A stretch of DNA of 64,000 nt from Beaufortia kweichowensis (taxonomy: Eukaryota; Chordata; Actinopteri; Cypriniformes; Gastromyzontidae): assembly GCA_019155185.1 (NCBI GenBank), contig CM032808.1, positions 8,112,716 through 8,176,715 of the forward strand, given 5' to 3'. Within the stretch, counting starts at the first letter, position 1, and every line of letters begins with the position of its first letter. The notes under the pieces were generated by a model. It was not told where the DNA came from. It did not search any database and saw nothing but the letters and a program-made list of their open reading frames with translations. Below, piece by piece: positions 13,774 through 27,762 of the stretch. The position numbers and the translations under genes are program-made.

Positions 13774-14410
13774 GCAAATACTCTCATACTAACAATGAAC
13801 TGGATAGTGGTCTGATTTACCTGAAAACATCTGACTGGCTGAACTACCTCCTGCCTCAAACAAAAAAAATAAATGTGCTATTTCATTTAAAAATCCCTGT
13901 TTTCTTCAAAAGAAGCTTTGGTGAAGAGAACAATCACCACGAGTTTAGAGCACAAAAAAGGTCATTTGATTGATTCATTCAGATTCTTCCGTTGTAAAAT
14001 ACATTGATGTCTCTGCAGTCTGGTATAATTTAGGGGGAAACAATTAACTGATTATGCCAAAGGCAGGACACGATTAGTCTGGAAATAATAATAGCAAACT
14101 AGAGAAACAAATATGTTCAATTTCCATTTTGCTCCCAGCAAATAATTACAGTAATGAGATTTTCTGTTGTTAAAGTCTTGTAAGGTGGAACAAGGAGTCA
14201 ACAGGGGAGACCGAGTGAAATCAATTAGTACGCATTAGCTGGAGGCTTAATCTTTGGTGGTCAAAAGCTTTTGCTTGTCAAGTTGGGACCAAACCCACAC
14301 TTTGGATTTCTTTTTAGGTTTGTTCTGACTAACTGATGTTGAGAATAAGACCTGTTCCTTTTCTGTATGACTGTCATAGAACAAGTCTCCACCCAGCTGG
14401 CAGAGACCAG

Positions 14411-14673
14411 TTTTACAGGGATAGTTTACCCAAAAATCTAAATTATGTCATAATTTATACACCCTCATGTCCTGTATATAACTTTTTCTTCTGTGGAACC
14501 CCCAAAAAAGATAATTTTCGAAATTTCGCAGTGGTTTTGTGTCTATGTTATTAGGTTACCAACATTTATCAAAATGTGTTGTGCAGAATAAAGAAAGTCA
14601 TAGGGTTTTGGAATGGCATGAAGGTGAGGAGATAATGAACAAATTTTCATTTTTGGGTGACCTTTTCCTTTAA
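14411..14673. mobile_element. TTAA-type palindromic MITE, diverged copy
   Basis: Left end AGGGATAGTTTACCCAAAAA; right end TTTTTGGGTGACCTTTTCC followed by TTTAA. Same family as 13436-13773, shorter and more diverged. It explains the ORF at 14336-14554. Confidence 0.75.
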
Positions 14674-17600
14674 AAGGGACCCCATGGAGCCCCATGTTGT
14701 TCCTAACCTGTATGGATTAAATTCTTTCATACGATACAAAACATTCATACAATATTAAAAATATTTTTGGACTCAATATAAGGAATGTGAATTTGGATTT
14801 CCAAAATGACAAAACAAGCACTATAATCATATGTCATATGATAGATTGGTGTATAAAACAGACCAAAATCTCTTGAACTCAAGAGTCTGATTGTTCATTT
14901 GTGAATCGTACATCGCTAATCCTCTCACAAACTTATGTTATGAACATGCCAGGAAAAGATGGTGTTGTCAAGCCTCTGTACACCTTATTATATTTTTATT
15001 TGGCATTTTGATCTGAGCTTAGTAATACTGTTTGCTTCTGTATGATCAAACGGCTGTTTTTCATTCATACAGTAAGTCACTGCGGAGCAAACAACTGCTA
15101 AATAACTGCATGTACATGTCTGTAACCTAGCGTGTAACATCCTGTTTAAGTTCTGTTTCTTGTGTGTGCTGTCTTGTTCTGTGCTTCGCTTGCGTCAGTA
15201 TTGTGTTCTGTGTAGGTGTGGGTAAGTTTCGCTCTGCATGCCTTTAACCATAGGATTTGCAGACCAGTTTTAAGAAGTCTAAACCAAAGAATGAGTTGTT
15301 TTTATGTGCATCCTTTCAACTGTAAATGCTAATTATATTCATTATATTGATCAAACTGTTGCAGAAGCCTTTCTGAAGTATTTTGTTTGCTTTAGATAAT
15401 TATTATTGTCTCTGAGGTTTTGTTTGTTGTATTACCCTTTGAACACCCTAAAGTCATTGATTCATTTCTCTTTGCATAAATGCATAAAATCTCTTACGTG
15501 GCTTGGAGTAGGAGTCAGCTAAATTCGTTTATTGCGCTTTTCCCCCCAGATAAGGTACACTACTATGTATAATACATCGCTAAGCTTGTGGATTCACTCA
15601 AATCACACAATGCTGCATTCACATCAGACACTCGCTGAGGTCAGACACCAGATCTAATGGCCCAGCAGAGCTCTTGGTTGACCTGACAGTGTGGGAGTCG
15701 CACATTTTTGAGAATCACACCTCTCCCTTTCACACCCTCTCATTTCCTCCGCGTTAATCAGGCGGCTGACAGAGCTCGGCGATAGTGACTAATGAAATGT
15801 CACTGTGACTCTGATGGAGATGCAGACCTGGAGGAAACTGAGAGGGTGAGATGGATGCCGGTTGCATCCTCAATGTGCCGGGCATCAGTATGGAGGGTCC
15901 ATCTGGTTTTTACACGTGACTCTGGTAAATAAACCGAACGCAGGACTGAAATGAGATTCATTTGCTTATGATATCTGATAAATGTTCTTCTTTGTGCTGT
16001 AAGTGGGTCAAAATTGAGAAAGTCTTCAGTAATCCTTGTTTCCAAAATGGGGTTGTGATAAAATAGAGGTGGATTTGCATCAACGGGAAAGCTGGTCTTT
16101 TTATATGGTGAACTCTTGAATTAGACTGTGAAAATACAGTAAGAGGTTATAGAGACGTAAATGTTAATGTAAATAAAAAAAATAAATACACTTGGCTCCA
16201 GAACATGAGAGAACACCTGATTTTTAAATATTAATTTCGTTAAATTTTTCTCTCTCTATTGACAATATTTTGTCTGTCAGTTGATTTCATCTTGGGAAAC
16301 GAATAAGCCTTAAATTTTTAAATACAGTTATTTTTTGTATTAGTTTTGTTTTTATTATTAATTTAATTATTAATTTATTTCTAAAGTAAGTTATACATTT
16401 TCAGCTTATTTTTATGAGTTGTTGCAAGTCACCACAGTAAGTTAAAATGACTTGTGAAGTTGATTTTGTTTTTAAATCTAAGGCAGCAAAGAATTTATGT
16501 TCATGTACATAATTTGTTTTTTAAGCAAGGGAATATTAAATACATTTTTTTGTTTATTTTAAAAAGCATTGGCTGCATTAATAATGTTGTGTAACAAAAC
16601 TAATCAAAACAAGATTATATATTAATGTAACATTCTGAGAAACCGGAGACATGGTTGATTTTTTTAAAGCCAGCTCTCTAATTTCTGAAAGTAGGCACCT
16701 AGTTCACATCTGAAAATTCTGCAGGATTCTTTAAAAGGCAATAAAGTTGAATGTCGGAGGAAATAGGAACATGAGACTGAGGTACATTATCTAAATGTAG
16801 GCCACTGCACCGCTGCCATCCATTTGCTGATTAATTAAGATGACATTGCTTAATGACATAGAAAAGGTTCAGCAGTTTGGTCACTTAATTGTAATGGGAG
16901 AGCAAATAACATGGATTTCGTACAGACTACACTTAAGAAACACTGCCTTGGATGTTTTTTCTGGCTTGATTTTGAATTGTAAAGACTGATAAAGGCTGTA
17001 ACCCATTCCCTGTTCTCTTCCTAACAGTTGAAAAAGCCTGTCTAGACAATGTAGTGTTTTTTTGATAAAGACTTCAGAAGCGTACGTTCGGAAAAGATGT
17101 AGTTCTGTTTATTTTAGAGTACAGATAATAAATTAGACATGCACCGCTTGTCATAGCAGCTCTTCAGCTGCGGTGAGAGATGATTGTATTTATAAAGCTG
17201 TTTTCAGTAAGCACAATCATGGCAAGCTAGTGGTTTCCTGTGATAGATGTTTGGTGTGTGTTCTCTGGAATAAAAAGTGTGTACTGTATATTGTGCAAAT
17301 ACAAAGGCTGAGTATGCTTGTTATGCATGTCGATGAAGCTTTCTCCTCCCTCTAGATTACTGTGTAAATTTATTTTAAGTCCCTCTGCACCTAACCTACA
17401 CAAGGGATTTGTCTTTTTGTACGCTTTGCGATGTGGTCCCCATGAGATGCACTAATCACATGTGAAGGGTGCTGCAATTAATCTTAATTACATAACACAC
17501 ATTATATTACACATATTACAAATCCTCTTTTGGGACACACTGTGAAAAACTGGAGAAGAAATTAGATGGGGATTACCGTTCAATAATCTCATTAACGTTT

Positions 17601-18587
17601 GAAAGCAGCAGCATGACTTCTCACCCCAGTTGCTCAATTCATAGACATATTCTGGACTTTATAATAGTGCAAATCTATAAAGAAATTGAAATGAGCATTG
17701 GGTAGAACCTGTTAAAGACTTATTTTTGTTAAACAAAACCTTCCAGTCTCAACACGGTGAGCTATTATATGTATTTTTGGAGATTTCTTTGGAAATGTGT
17801 TTTATGATGAAGCTTTGGATGAATGTTACTGACCAAAATGTCACTGGAGATCTACTAGGTTTTCTTTCTTGCAGTGGATGTATATTCTGTATTCATGGCC
17901 ATGCATAAATATGCCATGTGCCAGTGTTACAAATGGGGTGATGTGTGATACATCACTTTTACATCTGCCATAATATACTAAAATTGTATTATGAGAATCT
18001 CATAAATGTGTTCTTTTTGTGCCTAATGTGAAGACCTTGTTATGTGTTACTGTGACCTAGAGAAGCCCTCCCAGAAGTGAATTGACTTAGTCCATCTACA
18101 CGATTGTAATGATAAATATGTAATGTTATTTCTCCAGGGAACGCATTAAAGCCCATCATCATACATTGGGCAGATGGCAGTCTTGGCTTGGTCAATGAGC
18201 AATGCAGATATAAATAAAACCGTCTATAATGCCCTCCGCTGAGAAATTAGCTTAAAAATGATGGGTTTCATTTTTAGAGGATAACATAGATTAATGTCCT
18301 GAAAAAATATCTTTGTCAGATCTCCAGAGTCTCATCAACATTTTAGATTCTCTTATATTCTGTGTGTGAAGCTGTGCCAGCGTGGAGCAATTGGTTTGGT
18401 TTTCCTCTCACATGACTCCCTGTTGAATTATTATTTTACTGGTAATGTAACACTTTTTTTGTGAAGTCACATTAGAAGCATATAGGTATAAAATCATTTT
18501 AGAAAAGAAGATGCCAAAGTGTAAGACAGCTGATCAAGTGAACATGATTCATTTTGTCTCCCTAAATGTTTAATCTCTTTAACAGTC
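14674..18587. other. upstream gene-free stretch
   Basis: No gene is supportable. TAATTA-rich pieces (for example CTGATTAATTAAGATGAC near 16,828 and GCAATTAATCTTAATTAC near 17,475) resemble homeodomain-site clusters, but this is suggestive only. Confidence 0.35.
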
Positions 18588-18690
18588 TTAAAGGTATAGT
18601 TCACCTAAATTTATTTCATTATTATTTTATTATTTACTCACCCTCATGTCATTCCAAACCTGCATGATTTTTTCTGCAGAACATTTTGAA
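18588..18690 (+). mobile_element. TTAA-type MITE, left end only
   Basis: It begins TTAAAGGTATAGTTCACC, continues ACTCACCCTCATGTCATTCC and fades after TTTCTGCAGAACATTTTGAA. No right end is found, so this is a truncated or decayed copy. Confidence 0.6.
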
Positions 18691-20039
18691 GAATTGAAAA
18701 TGTTTTTCTTTGCGAAAGGTTTGTATCAATTATAAATAAGCTAATAAAACCTTTTAGATCCATATTTAAACTGTCCTGTCAACTCGCTGTACATTATACC
18801 TTACTTAAATATTTACCAAAGAATAAAGATAGTTTTTGCTCCTCGAGGTGTAATTACATCATCAACCACTAGGGGCAACTTTAGCTTGAACTTCAGCTTG
18901 GGTCTTGTTCTTGTTGTGCCATCAACCATTTTTGTCATAATGTCATTTTTCTGCAGTTTTTACAGTTAGCAGACATGATTGGAATACTAACCGATAGCTC
19001 TCTGCAGATATTATACACATGTTTGGCTCAAACAAAAGCACTGCAGTGTTTACAGTTTTCAGGTGAATCAACCTGTGATTTCGACGGCTTACTTATAGTT
19101 GTGTCTGCCTATTGAACTGGTAAAGCATTTCAGTATGGAAAAAAGATTTGATTTCTTCATGGTGCCAATATTTTTAAAGCCAAAACCTTGTTTTTCTATC
19201 CTTGAGCCTTTAATGAATTGCTGCAGTATGTGATTTGAATCATACAATCAGATACCTGAACGTTAAACTTGCCCCATAGCTCGTTGTAAAACAAATATGT
19301 TTTGTATTCTTGTATAACAAATGAGATAACCTATAATTACCATAAAGCTAAAATACAATGAAAAAATGATAAATGATATTAAAATGTACACAATGAATTG
19401 ACAAGTCAAATAACAGCAGGTGTTAATATTTCTCTCCATATATATAGACAAATGAATAGTCGTATCACTAATGCAGAAAGTTTGATGAGGAATGGCAGTC
19501 GCTCTTCAAATGACAAGAAGATCAGTCAAAGTGAATAGAAACAACATTGTAAATGAGCTTAACGTTCTGTATATGATTAACAGGTCTCAGTGGCATCGCC
19601 AGGGGTTGTATCTGAGAGACTTTACTTGTTTGATATAAATATATTGTATATTTTGATTGTTTCTCCATTATCTCGAGGGTTCTTGCTATCTGAGAGTGGA
19701 GGGATCAAATATCAACGGTCATCTAAATTCCATATAATGGTTTTGTTCTGAATTCCATACAGTGTGATTCTCTTCAGGGAGTGTTTCTGCTGCCCGGGTG
19801 GTGAAACACAGTCTATTTTTATACGAGAAGTGTTAGAACAATTCACACGTTTGAGAAAAGCAGCAGACGATTGCCGTGCAGCAAATAAATGACAATGGGA
19901 ATGTACGATTGGGTTCAGAAGAGTTTAATTGCAAAATGGCAAACTGTACAGCCCTTACAATTGCATGTTTTAGTCCGCCATTTGAAAACCTTACAGCAGT
20001 AATAGCATGTTTTAGTCTGTAATTTAGCTTGTATGTTAT

Positions 20040-20260
20040 AGCATGTTGTAAGCTGTATTATATAAAATGGTCAGTTCCAGTCCTTGATTCTGATTGGTCA
20101 GTAGCTACTGTATGTTTTTTCATACAGTAAAGTTGGTCAGGAACTATTTTTTGAAGGCTTTTAGTGATTTTACTTCATATAAGTTGCATTGATATATATT
20201 TTAGGGCTTTAATATTTGTATTGTGTGGTAACCGTGAATAAGTCACGGCTATCACAATAT
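20040..20260. repeat. dispersed repeat with 'ccttgattctgattggtca' motif
   Basis: It contains CCAGTCCTTGATTCTGATTG followed by GTCAGTAGCTACTG, and later GTAACCGTGAATAAGTCACG then GCTATCAC. I recall this combination as a dispersed teleost repeat; the family is not certain. Confidence 0.4.
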
Positions 20261-21902
20261 TTGTAAAAAATAAAAAAAAAAAAAATTTTTTCCTAAAACA
20301 TTAACAATGTTCAATAACAACTTTCAAGGTTTAATGTAAACTATGTAAACTAATGAAAAATGTATAGATCTATCACTAAAAAATAAAACTGAATTCAAAT
20401 TGAATTCAGATTTACTTTTTTTTTATGTTGCATTGTTTCAAAGCAGCTTTACAAGAAAGAAATCACTGAAAATTTTTAACATAAAACTATAAAAATCTAT
20501 ATTTTATTAAAAAAATTTAGCTCTGCGATACATATCTTAATAGCTCTACGATTCATATTTTTGTTTGTCTATCCATTCACGTTCAATGTGTATTTTACAC
20601 TGTTGTTTAAAAGGTAAAGGTCACTTGACAATCGATTTGATAAACAGTTGTATGCTTAAATATTTGATTTTATTTGTAGACAAAATATAACACTTTCATT
20701 AATTACAAAACAGATTTTTTTAAAATAATATATTGAAAGTAATGAGTATGTCTTACTCTGCAAAATCACTACAGCTGTAACCCTGCTGTCTTACATTTTC
20801 CAATTGAACCAGACCAGAGCTGATCTTCTTATTCTTTTTAACACTTAGCAGCATGCTTTAGATTAAGAAGCTGTATTATCCCTTTTGGAGGCTTTGTCAA
20901 CCTCGGAAGGCAGTCTTACTCTAAAGTCTGCTTCAGCAGGTCCGGTAAACTCATTCCCATTGTGCTTATTCTTAAAATAATCTCTTTTATATGCTTTTGA
21001 AAATTGTTTGGAAATGTGCTGACAGTTGTGCAAAACGTTCAGGTCACCAGGTAATGGCTTTGCCTTACGGGGCAGAAGATAATCCTTAGCTCTAAAATAC
21101 TAAATAAAACAATGGTTGATACTGCTGTTAATTTACAAGCAATCTTGTTGTCTTATTAATCTTTTACTTGCTGAAATTAAATTTCCCATGAGTGGGAATA
21201 TCTTTCTGTGTCAGTGATATGCCGCATGGGAGCTGTGATGATGAATTCACTTATCCTGCTAAGAAGCATCGCCACAGATAATCCCAGACATGTGCAGAAA
21301 AGTGTTTCAGTAAAGAAACCGGGTGACTAAATTCCTTGTGTTCATTGTAAAAAGACTAAAAGAGGGAACGTCTGCTAAATAATGGGCCTGTCTGATGAGG
21401 TTACAGTGACGCAACTTCTTATAAAACAAAGGCTTGAGGGTGGAAAAGTATCCTTGTGTGAAGTTCAGAAATTGCATCTGATTATTTATTTATTTGTTTG
21501 TTTGTTTTTCAAGGAGCCTTCAAGCATGAAAATATTACTTGGCTGTTAAATAAGACGTCTTTGTAGGATCCCGGTGGTTAATAACCTTGGCGCCATTAGC
21601 ACCTTTTTATCAGACTGGTAAATACTGCAGAGTAATTATCACCGCGGTATGAACTCACTCTTTTTCTTGTAAGGTGTCGTCATCACGCCAAGGTCAGCAT
21701 GCCAGCACTTTCTTTGCAGACAGGTTGTAATCATTTCTCAGGACATTAGATACACATCACGTAGGGAATGACCTGATCAAACAGTACAGAAATGTATTTA
21801 AGCTCTTTATTTCAGTTCATCACAATTTAACTGTTCTTAAAAGTGTCGTTTATCTCTGCCATCTGTTACATAAATAGAATTGGGGGATAATCATTTGCAG
21901 AA
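20261..21902. other. gene-free stretch
   Basis: AT-rich at 20.26-20.75 kb, more complex after 20.8 kb. No gene or clear repeat is seen. Confidence 0.4.
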
Positions 21903-22159
21903 TAAAGATTCATCATTTATTCACTCTCATGTCATTCAAAACATATATATGATTCTTTCTTCTATGGAACACAAAGGAAGATATTTGGAGAAATGTGTAT
22001 TTAGAAGTGGTTTTATGTCCATACAGTGGAAGCCAACAAATGTTGTTTGATGACCAACATTGTTTAAAATATCTTCATTGTGTTCAGAAGAAGATGTTTG
22101 AATGACTTGAGGGTTAAAAAAGGGGAAGATTTCCATCTTTTGGTGAACTATCCCTTTAA
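21903..22159. mobile_element. TTAA-type MITE, left end decayed
   Basis: It has the internal ACTCTCATGTCATTCAAAAC and GGAACACAAAGGAAGATATT motifs and a right end TTGGTGAACTATCCCTTTAA. The left TTAAAGGGATAG terminus is lost. The minus-strand ORF here is its translation. Confidence 0.7.
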
Positions 22160-23419
22160 ATCTAAAGTCCATTAAATGTTCGAATGTTCATCAAGCACCC
22201 AACCCACGGAGATCGCTTTGGGGCAAAATGCATTATGCGCAACACTAGGATCTTATTTGGATAATTAACAGCATTACAAATATAGCTCAGAGAATATTAC
22301 GGCAATAAGTGACAGGGAGAAAAAAGCCTTCATTTACCTCGTCTTCTGTTTATCTCGCCGCCTCGTTGAGAAATGTTTGCAGTTTGCGACTTCATATTGG
22401 TTCGTGAAGTAATTAAGATGGAAAAGTACGAGGGACCCGAGGGAGGGGGGTGTCGAGAACAACGTTGGAGTCTCCTTGCAGAGTAGACCAACCCATTAAA
22501 TACACACATCTACACCATTGTGGATGATTTCCATTACCACATCCATGGATTAGAGATGCTCTGATACATCTTGCATTGAACGAAGTATATCCATTAGTGG
22601 GCATAAAAGACTTGTTAATGGACGACACTTTATTCAGAGCATGTCCGTCTTACTTTATTGTAGATGGCATCGACTGGCGCTGGATTATGTAAGTTTGCAT
22701 CACTAGCAGCACATAGTTAGTCAGCAGTGACAACAAATCAGACGGAGCTGTAAGAAACTGAAGCAGCGCCATCGAGACCGTCACACTTGCATTAGTCCCG
22801 CGCACCGACATTTACGGCGGCCGGATCAATGTAGTGCTGATACAAAAGTTTTGTAGATTCGTGAACTGCAGCCTAACAGCATCTACAGAGAGAGAGAGAG
22901 AGAGAGAGGGAGCTAATGCAGAGATGAGAGGAAGTATCCATCTAACGCAATCAGTCTCCCTGTTATTTCTGACACTACCACAGACTAAAAAGCTACATTA
23001 GGCAGCCTTCACCTAGTACTAGAGCCCAGATTGTGCCAGCTTTAATCAATAGAAATAGACCTGCCACTGGCTTTTGCAGGCAGACATGCTTCATAAGCTT
23101 TTCTGGCAGAAAGGCTGAGCTGAAATGTTAGTCGATGAAATGGAAAAAGAAAGCGCGTCAGACGCGAGTGCTAGCGTTGAGATAATTATGAAGGATAACA
23201 AGATCCAGTTAAAAGGCTTGTTGTGATAAAGCGTGAGTGTTTTGCTATTGCAGCTCTTCAGATCTGTTGATAAGATAATGGTAGTGTGATATTTCACCCC
23301 TCGCAACAATTAATAAAATCATGCAGATTTTTTAATGCATAGGGGAGCATGTCGGCATTTAGGGTTTACAACATCTTACTCTTTAGTTTAATGCTCAAGT
23401 ACTCGAGAAGCTCAATAGG
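22160..23419. other. gene-free complex block with short GA run
   Basis: It is mostly unique and less AT-rich than the surroundings, with a GA run at 22886-22908. No coding exon is recognised. It is a candidate regulatory region (see findings). Confidence 0.4.
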
Positions 23420-23605
23420 TACTTTTGGGTGGGTGGCTGGGTGGTGTGGTAAAAAACGTTGCTGGTTCGAACCCTTCGAGGAGCAAGCTGTGAGTTATCA
23501 TCAGTGTGCCTGTGAGCAAGGCACTTAACCCAAGGTTCCTCCATGGGGACTTACGTGTTCGTTATGTCGCTTTGGATAAAAGCATCTGCTAATTGACTAC
23601 TTGCA
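23420..23605 (+). mobile_element. tRNA-derived SINE
   Basis: A B-box-like GCTGGTTCGAACCC is followed by GAGCAAGGCACTTAACCC and the teleost SINE/LINE tail TGTCGCTTTGGATAAAAGCA with TCTGCTAA. The A box is degraded. It is a typical fish tRNA-headed SINE with an L2-like tail. Confidence 0.75.
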
Positions 23606-23740
23606 AACTAGACACTCTAAAAAGGTCTAAAATATTAACATCCTTGTGATAGGCCATCCCTCATCCAGAACAGCACTTGTTAGGTGTTGTATGTCTCTGA
23701 AAATGCTAAAAAAAACCTTTCAGACATGGTTACTTACTTA

Positions 23741-23940
23741 CATTTACATTTAGGCATTTAGCTGACACTTTTATCCAAAGCGACTTACAAATATTAGGAG
23801 ACAATAAAGCGACACATCAAGAGACAACAATAGTACAAAGAAGTGCTTTCCTAAGTTTACAATGTTTTGCAGGGCTAGATAAGTACCTGTAGAGGAAAGA
23901 AAAAGGAATATATATATATTTTTCTTTTTTTAGGATGTCA
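23741..23940 (-). mobile_element. SINE/L2-like tail, opposite orientation
   Basis: The + strand reads TTTAGGCATTTAGCTGACAC then TTTTATCCAAAGCGACTTAC, the reverse complement of the same tail as in the neighbouring SINE. Only the tail core (23741-23800) is clear; the rest of the extent is a guess. Confidence 0.6.
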
Positions 23941-24006
23941 GGTGTTCATGGAAGAGGTGTTGTTTTTAGCAGTTTCTTTTTAGCAGTTTCTTTTTAGCTT
24001 GCTTAC

Positions 24007-24296
24007 TTAAAGGGATAGTTTACTCAAAATAACATTGTTTCATCATTTACTCAGCCCCTTGTCATTCCAAATCTGTGTGAATTTTTTTCTTCTGCATAAC
24101 ATAAAAGAATATATTTTAAAGAATCTTGGTAACCAAACAACATTGGCCCCAAATTGACTTGCATTGTATGACACAAAATCATTTCTTAAAATATCGTTTT
24201 TTGTGTTTCACAGAAGAAAGAGTCATATACAGGTTTTGAATGCCACAAAGATGAATAAATGATGAGAGAATTTTTATTTTTGGGTGAACTCTTTAA
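24007..24296. mobile_element. TTAA-flanked palindromic MITE
   Basis: Left end TTAAAGGGATAGTTTACTC; right end TTTTGGGTGAACTCTTTAA. Internal motifs include TTGGTAACCAAACAACATTG. Same family as 13436-13773. Confidence 0.8.
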
Positions 24297-27200
24297 TAAA
24301 ATATTGAAATGATTTGATGATGTGAATTGCCAATCAAAATAGTTTTTTTACACTTTACATTTTAGTGTAAATTGAACTACAAAATACGTTTAGGACTGTT
24401 TTTAAATCAGTGCTCATTATTTGTTGCAAGTTCAGTAGTTAATGCAAATCTCCTCAGGGCCTGTTGTGTTCACTGGATGGAGGACGATAATCCGCGCTCA
24501 TTGTTTAATCAGTCAAAATGTTTAGCGTTATGACAGGTGTCCCAGCTTAACACTACTCTGAATGAATTATCAGCGCTACATAACCCAAATGAGGGCTTTA
24601 GTGATCCATTTCTCATTAGATCAATTGTAAAAACTGTCATTTTGCAAAGAAATGGCAAGACTGCTCACAAAGAGTTAAACTAACTTATGTTCTGAAATCA
24701 TAAATAGTTAAAGACAAAATGCTTTTGGGAAAGCATTCATTGCATATTGATAGATGGGAGCAGTTTGTGTTGGTGTGTGTGCCAAGAAAACATAAATAAC
24801 GTGGAGCGATCTACATCACACTTTAATGGAGAAATGATACATAGACCATTGTGCTTCGTGTTTTCCAAGACCAAATGGTGTGTGGGTGAAGAGCATTTTT
24901 GCTTGTAGGTGTTGTATTTCTCTAAAAAGCCATGAGCATTAGGAGTCCAACAGAGTTAAGTAACTTATTCGTGCAAGAAAATTGCACACAGTTTCCATGG
25001 TGCCTATATAGGTTTCTTAGCGCCAAGCTTTTAGATGAGTGAGTTTAATGTTGGTGAATCAAAATCTACTCAGAAATGAATTATTACCTTTCAGTATCCA
25101 TAATTATTGTCTTTTAGTAATCCATAAGACAACAGAATTACTGCAACTTTTGCAGAACTTCCATTAAGGGGTCATACCTTATCATGAGCAATAATTTCCA
25201 TAATTTACTATGAGTCATAATCTTTATTTTGAATGTCAGAACTGAAAACATGCTTCCTATGTTTAGATCACTTTAATAGTTGATTGCTAAATATTAGGTG
25301 AAGAAACTTTTAACTAGTGTTAAGTCTTTCAATCCTTAGTTAATATCCTTCTAAAAGAACTAGAAGAAGTGTTAGAAATAAATATTTGTTACAATCTCTC
25401 TGATCATTTCTGTCTCAGTTCAGGCTTTTTTCACAATGTAAAGCCCATCACAATGTCTTTGCAAAGGTTGTTGTTGAAGCATTAATCATTAAAAACAGTA
25501 CTGGACCCGACAGCAAACTGCAGCGCATGCTGATTATCATCTCATGGGGTGTTTCTTAAAGACACAACAGCAATATATATGTAACAATAAAAACATTACA
25601 TTGAAAAAATAACAAGATTGATATAAACCCTTTAAAATATTGAAAGATAACAATAGTTTTGGATATGGTTTGTGATCTAATTTGTGCATAGTGGGATCAT
25701 TAATAAATCAAACAGTACAGTTTGGTGGGGTTTAGGTGGTGGGTAGGATTAATCAAAGGCAAATAGCTATAACCGTAGCTGCGATTAAGAACAATCAACA
25801 TCTGAACATCAGCCAGCCGTATAATTGAGTACCACATGCTCTACCTCTGGTTAGCATCAACTAGCTCTAAAACAAAAATCACATAAAACAAATGAGCCAT
25901 TTGTGTGGATGAAACAATTTCCATTAGCGCTGTTAATCTGATGGGTATTTGGGCCACTAGGGGTATTTTTAAACACATTGCAATTTGTTGATTGAAACAA
26001 TGAAGAGTCTTAATTTATTGAAAGCTTTTTTATAACCGCTGCAAACAGCTACTGCATAGAGGGCAAACAAACAAAGACTGGCCATCACTTTAAAGACCTG
26101 CAATGCACAGTATTTAAAAGTTTATGGGAAAAAACCCCATAATTTTACAGTTTGCAACCGGCAAAGTTTCTTTCCAGTCCAAGTAAATGAGGTCGAGAAG
26201 TGCAATGACGAATATAAACTTCTTGTACCTTGAGATTAATTTTCCCACTTTCTCCTCTGAGGAGAAAAATTACTTTCATTATATAATTTAATTCTTAATA
26301 CCTGTCAACCCAAGAGAGGTGTACTGACAAATTCAACCTGCGCTTTTATTATTGAAAGCATAACAAATAGTAACAGTGTACAATATTTTTTATTTACAGT
26401 CTGGTCACGTAGATCTTGTTTATAACTTCCTCTGTAGCAAATAGACATGGTCAAATGAATGCAAATACATCCCATTATTGTGAGAAACATGGGAGATAGG
26501 AAGCTAAGAGTGAGTGACACACAAGGTTTTACTGAGGAAATTTTAAACAAAATGAAACATAATGGAGTCATCTTGAAGACTTAAGGTAAAATTTAAACAA
26601 ACACAAGAAGCTAATTCTGTTTTACAGGTTCCCTTTACATAAGTATGGAAAACTAAAAGATCAGATGGGTTGGAGAAGGGGTGCCAGAAGAATAGTAAGC
26701 AGCTTTTTACATACCCTATATATCACTGTGATTGGCAGGGTTATATGAAAACACTGTTTTGTTTTCTTTGGAGCTTTTTTATTTAATGATAAGGATCTGT
26801 CTGTGTCACCTTGTAGGAGCTGATTCATCGTATGCGCATGCTGTGGTACTGATAAATACATATTGCCCCTGCTTAAACTGGCATATGTACAAATGTGTTT
26901 AAACAGGTTTTTACATGAGGCTTACCCTTATAATTTTGTCCCAGGCACCGTGATTTCTAGTGGCGGTTTTAGTTGTGTGCATTGGCTGGCCCTTGTTTGT
27001 ACCTATTACTGTCCTTCAGCTGGCACAAAATGTTCATTTGCATCAGAAAGGCTGCAGTAGAAATCAAATCATTTGGCAGTCCTAATGTGTTTTGATTTGT
27101 CCATTAAGCAGGACGGCCGCTCTGCTGTTCATGCTGGCATGATCATAATTAGTGTCTTCCATTTGCATTATTGCAGTCAATTGAACCGGTGGAGCATTGA

Positions 27201-27684
27201 TCCCATGCTGATTGGCAATACCTGCAACACTTCACAACACTGATCTGTGTTAAAAGCCAGAGTTTGTTTTTGAACCTTTAGTGCATTAAACTTGCTTGTG
27301 CGTGTCGCTTTCCATTTGGAGGGCTAATGTGTCGCAGATTTGGACCAACCTCCCAACATGAGGCTCTGTGGTGTGTTTAGAGCCCTTGATGGTGATGGGA
27401 GAATTAAGGTTGACTTTCGATCGATCAGGGCTGACGCTTGGCCTGGCCTGCAGTGTGGGGAGATACCAGCACAATAGGATCGTAACCCCTGTAAAGCCCT
27501 GCAGCAAAACTGTTGTTGAACTATGAATGGTTGCATGAACCTGTTCCTTATTTCATGATATTCTACCCTGCCTCACAATGCCCCAATGCCTGCTCTTCAA
27601 ACGTTATTTTGCCTTTTCTCTGTCATCCCTGATACTTTGTAGGTTATTGGTTATGGGCATAACTGTGTTAAAAGCATTTGGCAT

Positions 27685-27687
<3 letters not shown>
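24297..27687. other. gene-free stretch
   Basis: No supportable gene or strong repeat. The part at about 27.06-27.24 kb is complex and includes an octamer-like ATTTGCATTA and a CATAATTAG homeodomain-like site. The ORFs look random. Confidence 0.35.

Positions 27688-27761
<74 letters not shown>
27688..27761. repeat. CA/AC dinucleotide microsatellite
   Basis: About 37 uninterrupted AC units. It is translated as HT or CV repeats in two chance ORFs. Confidence 0.97.

Positions 27762-27762
<1 letters not shown>

Noticed and set aside
18866..18880. CTCF-like site CCACTAGGGGCAACT
   Set aside because: It lacks one G of the core and no flanking module is evident; chance occurrence is likely.
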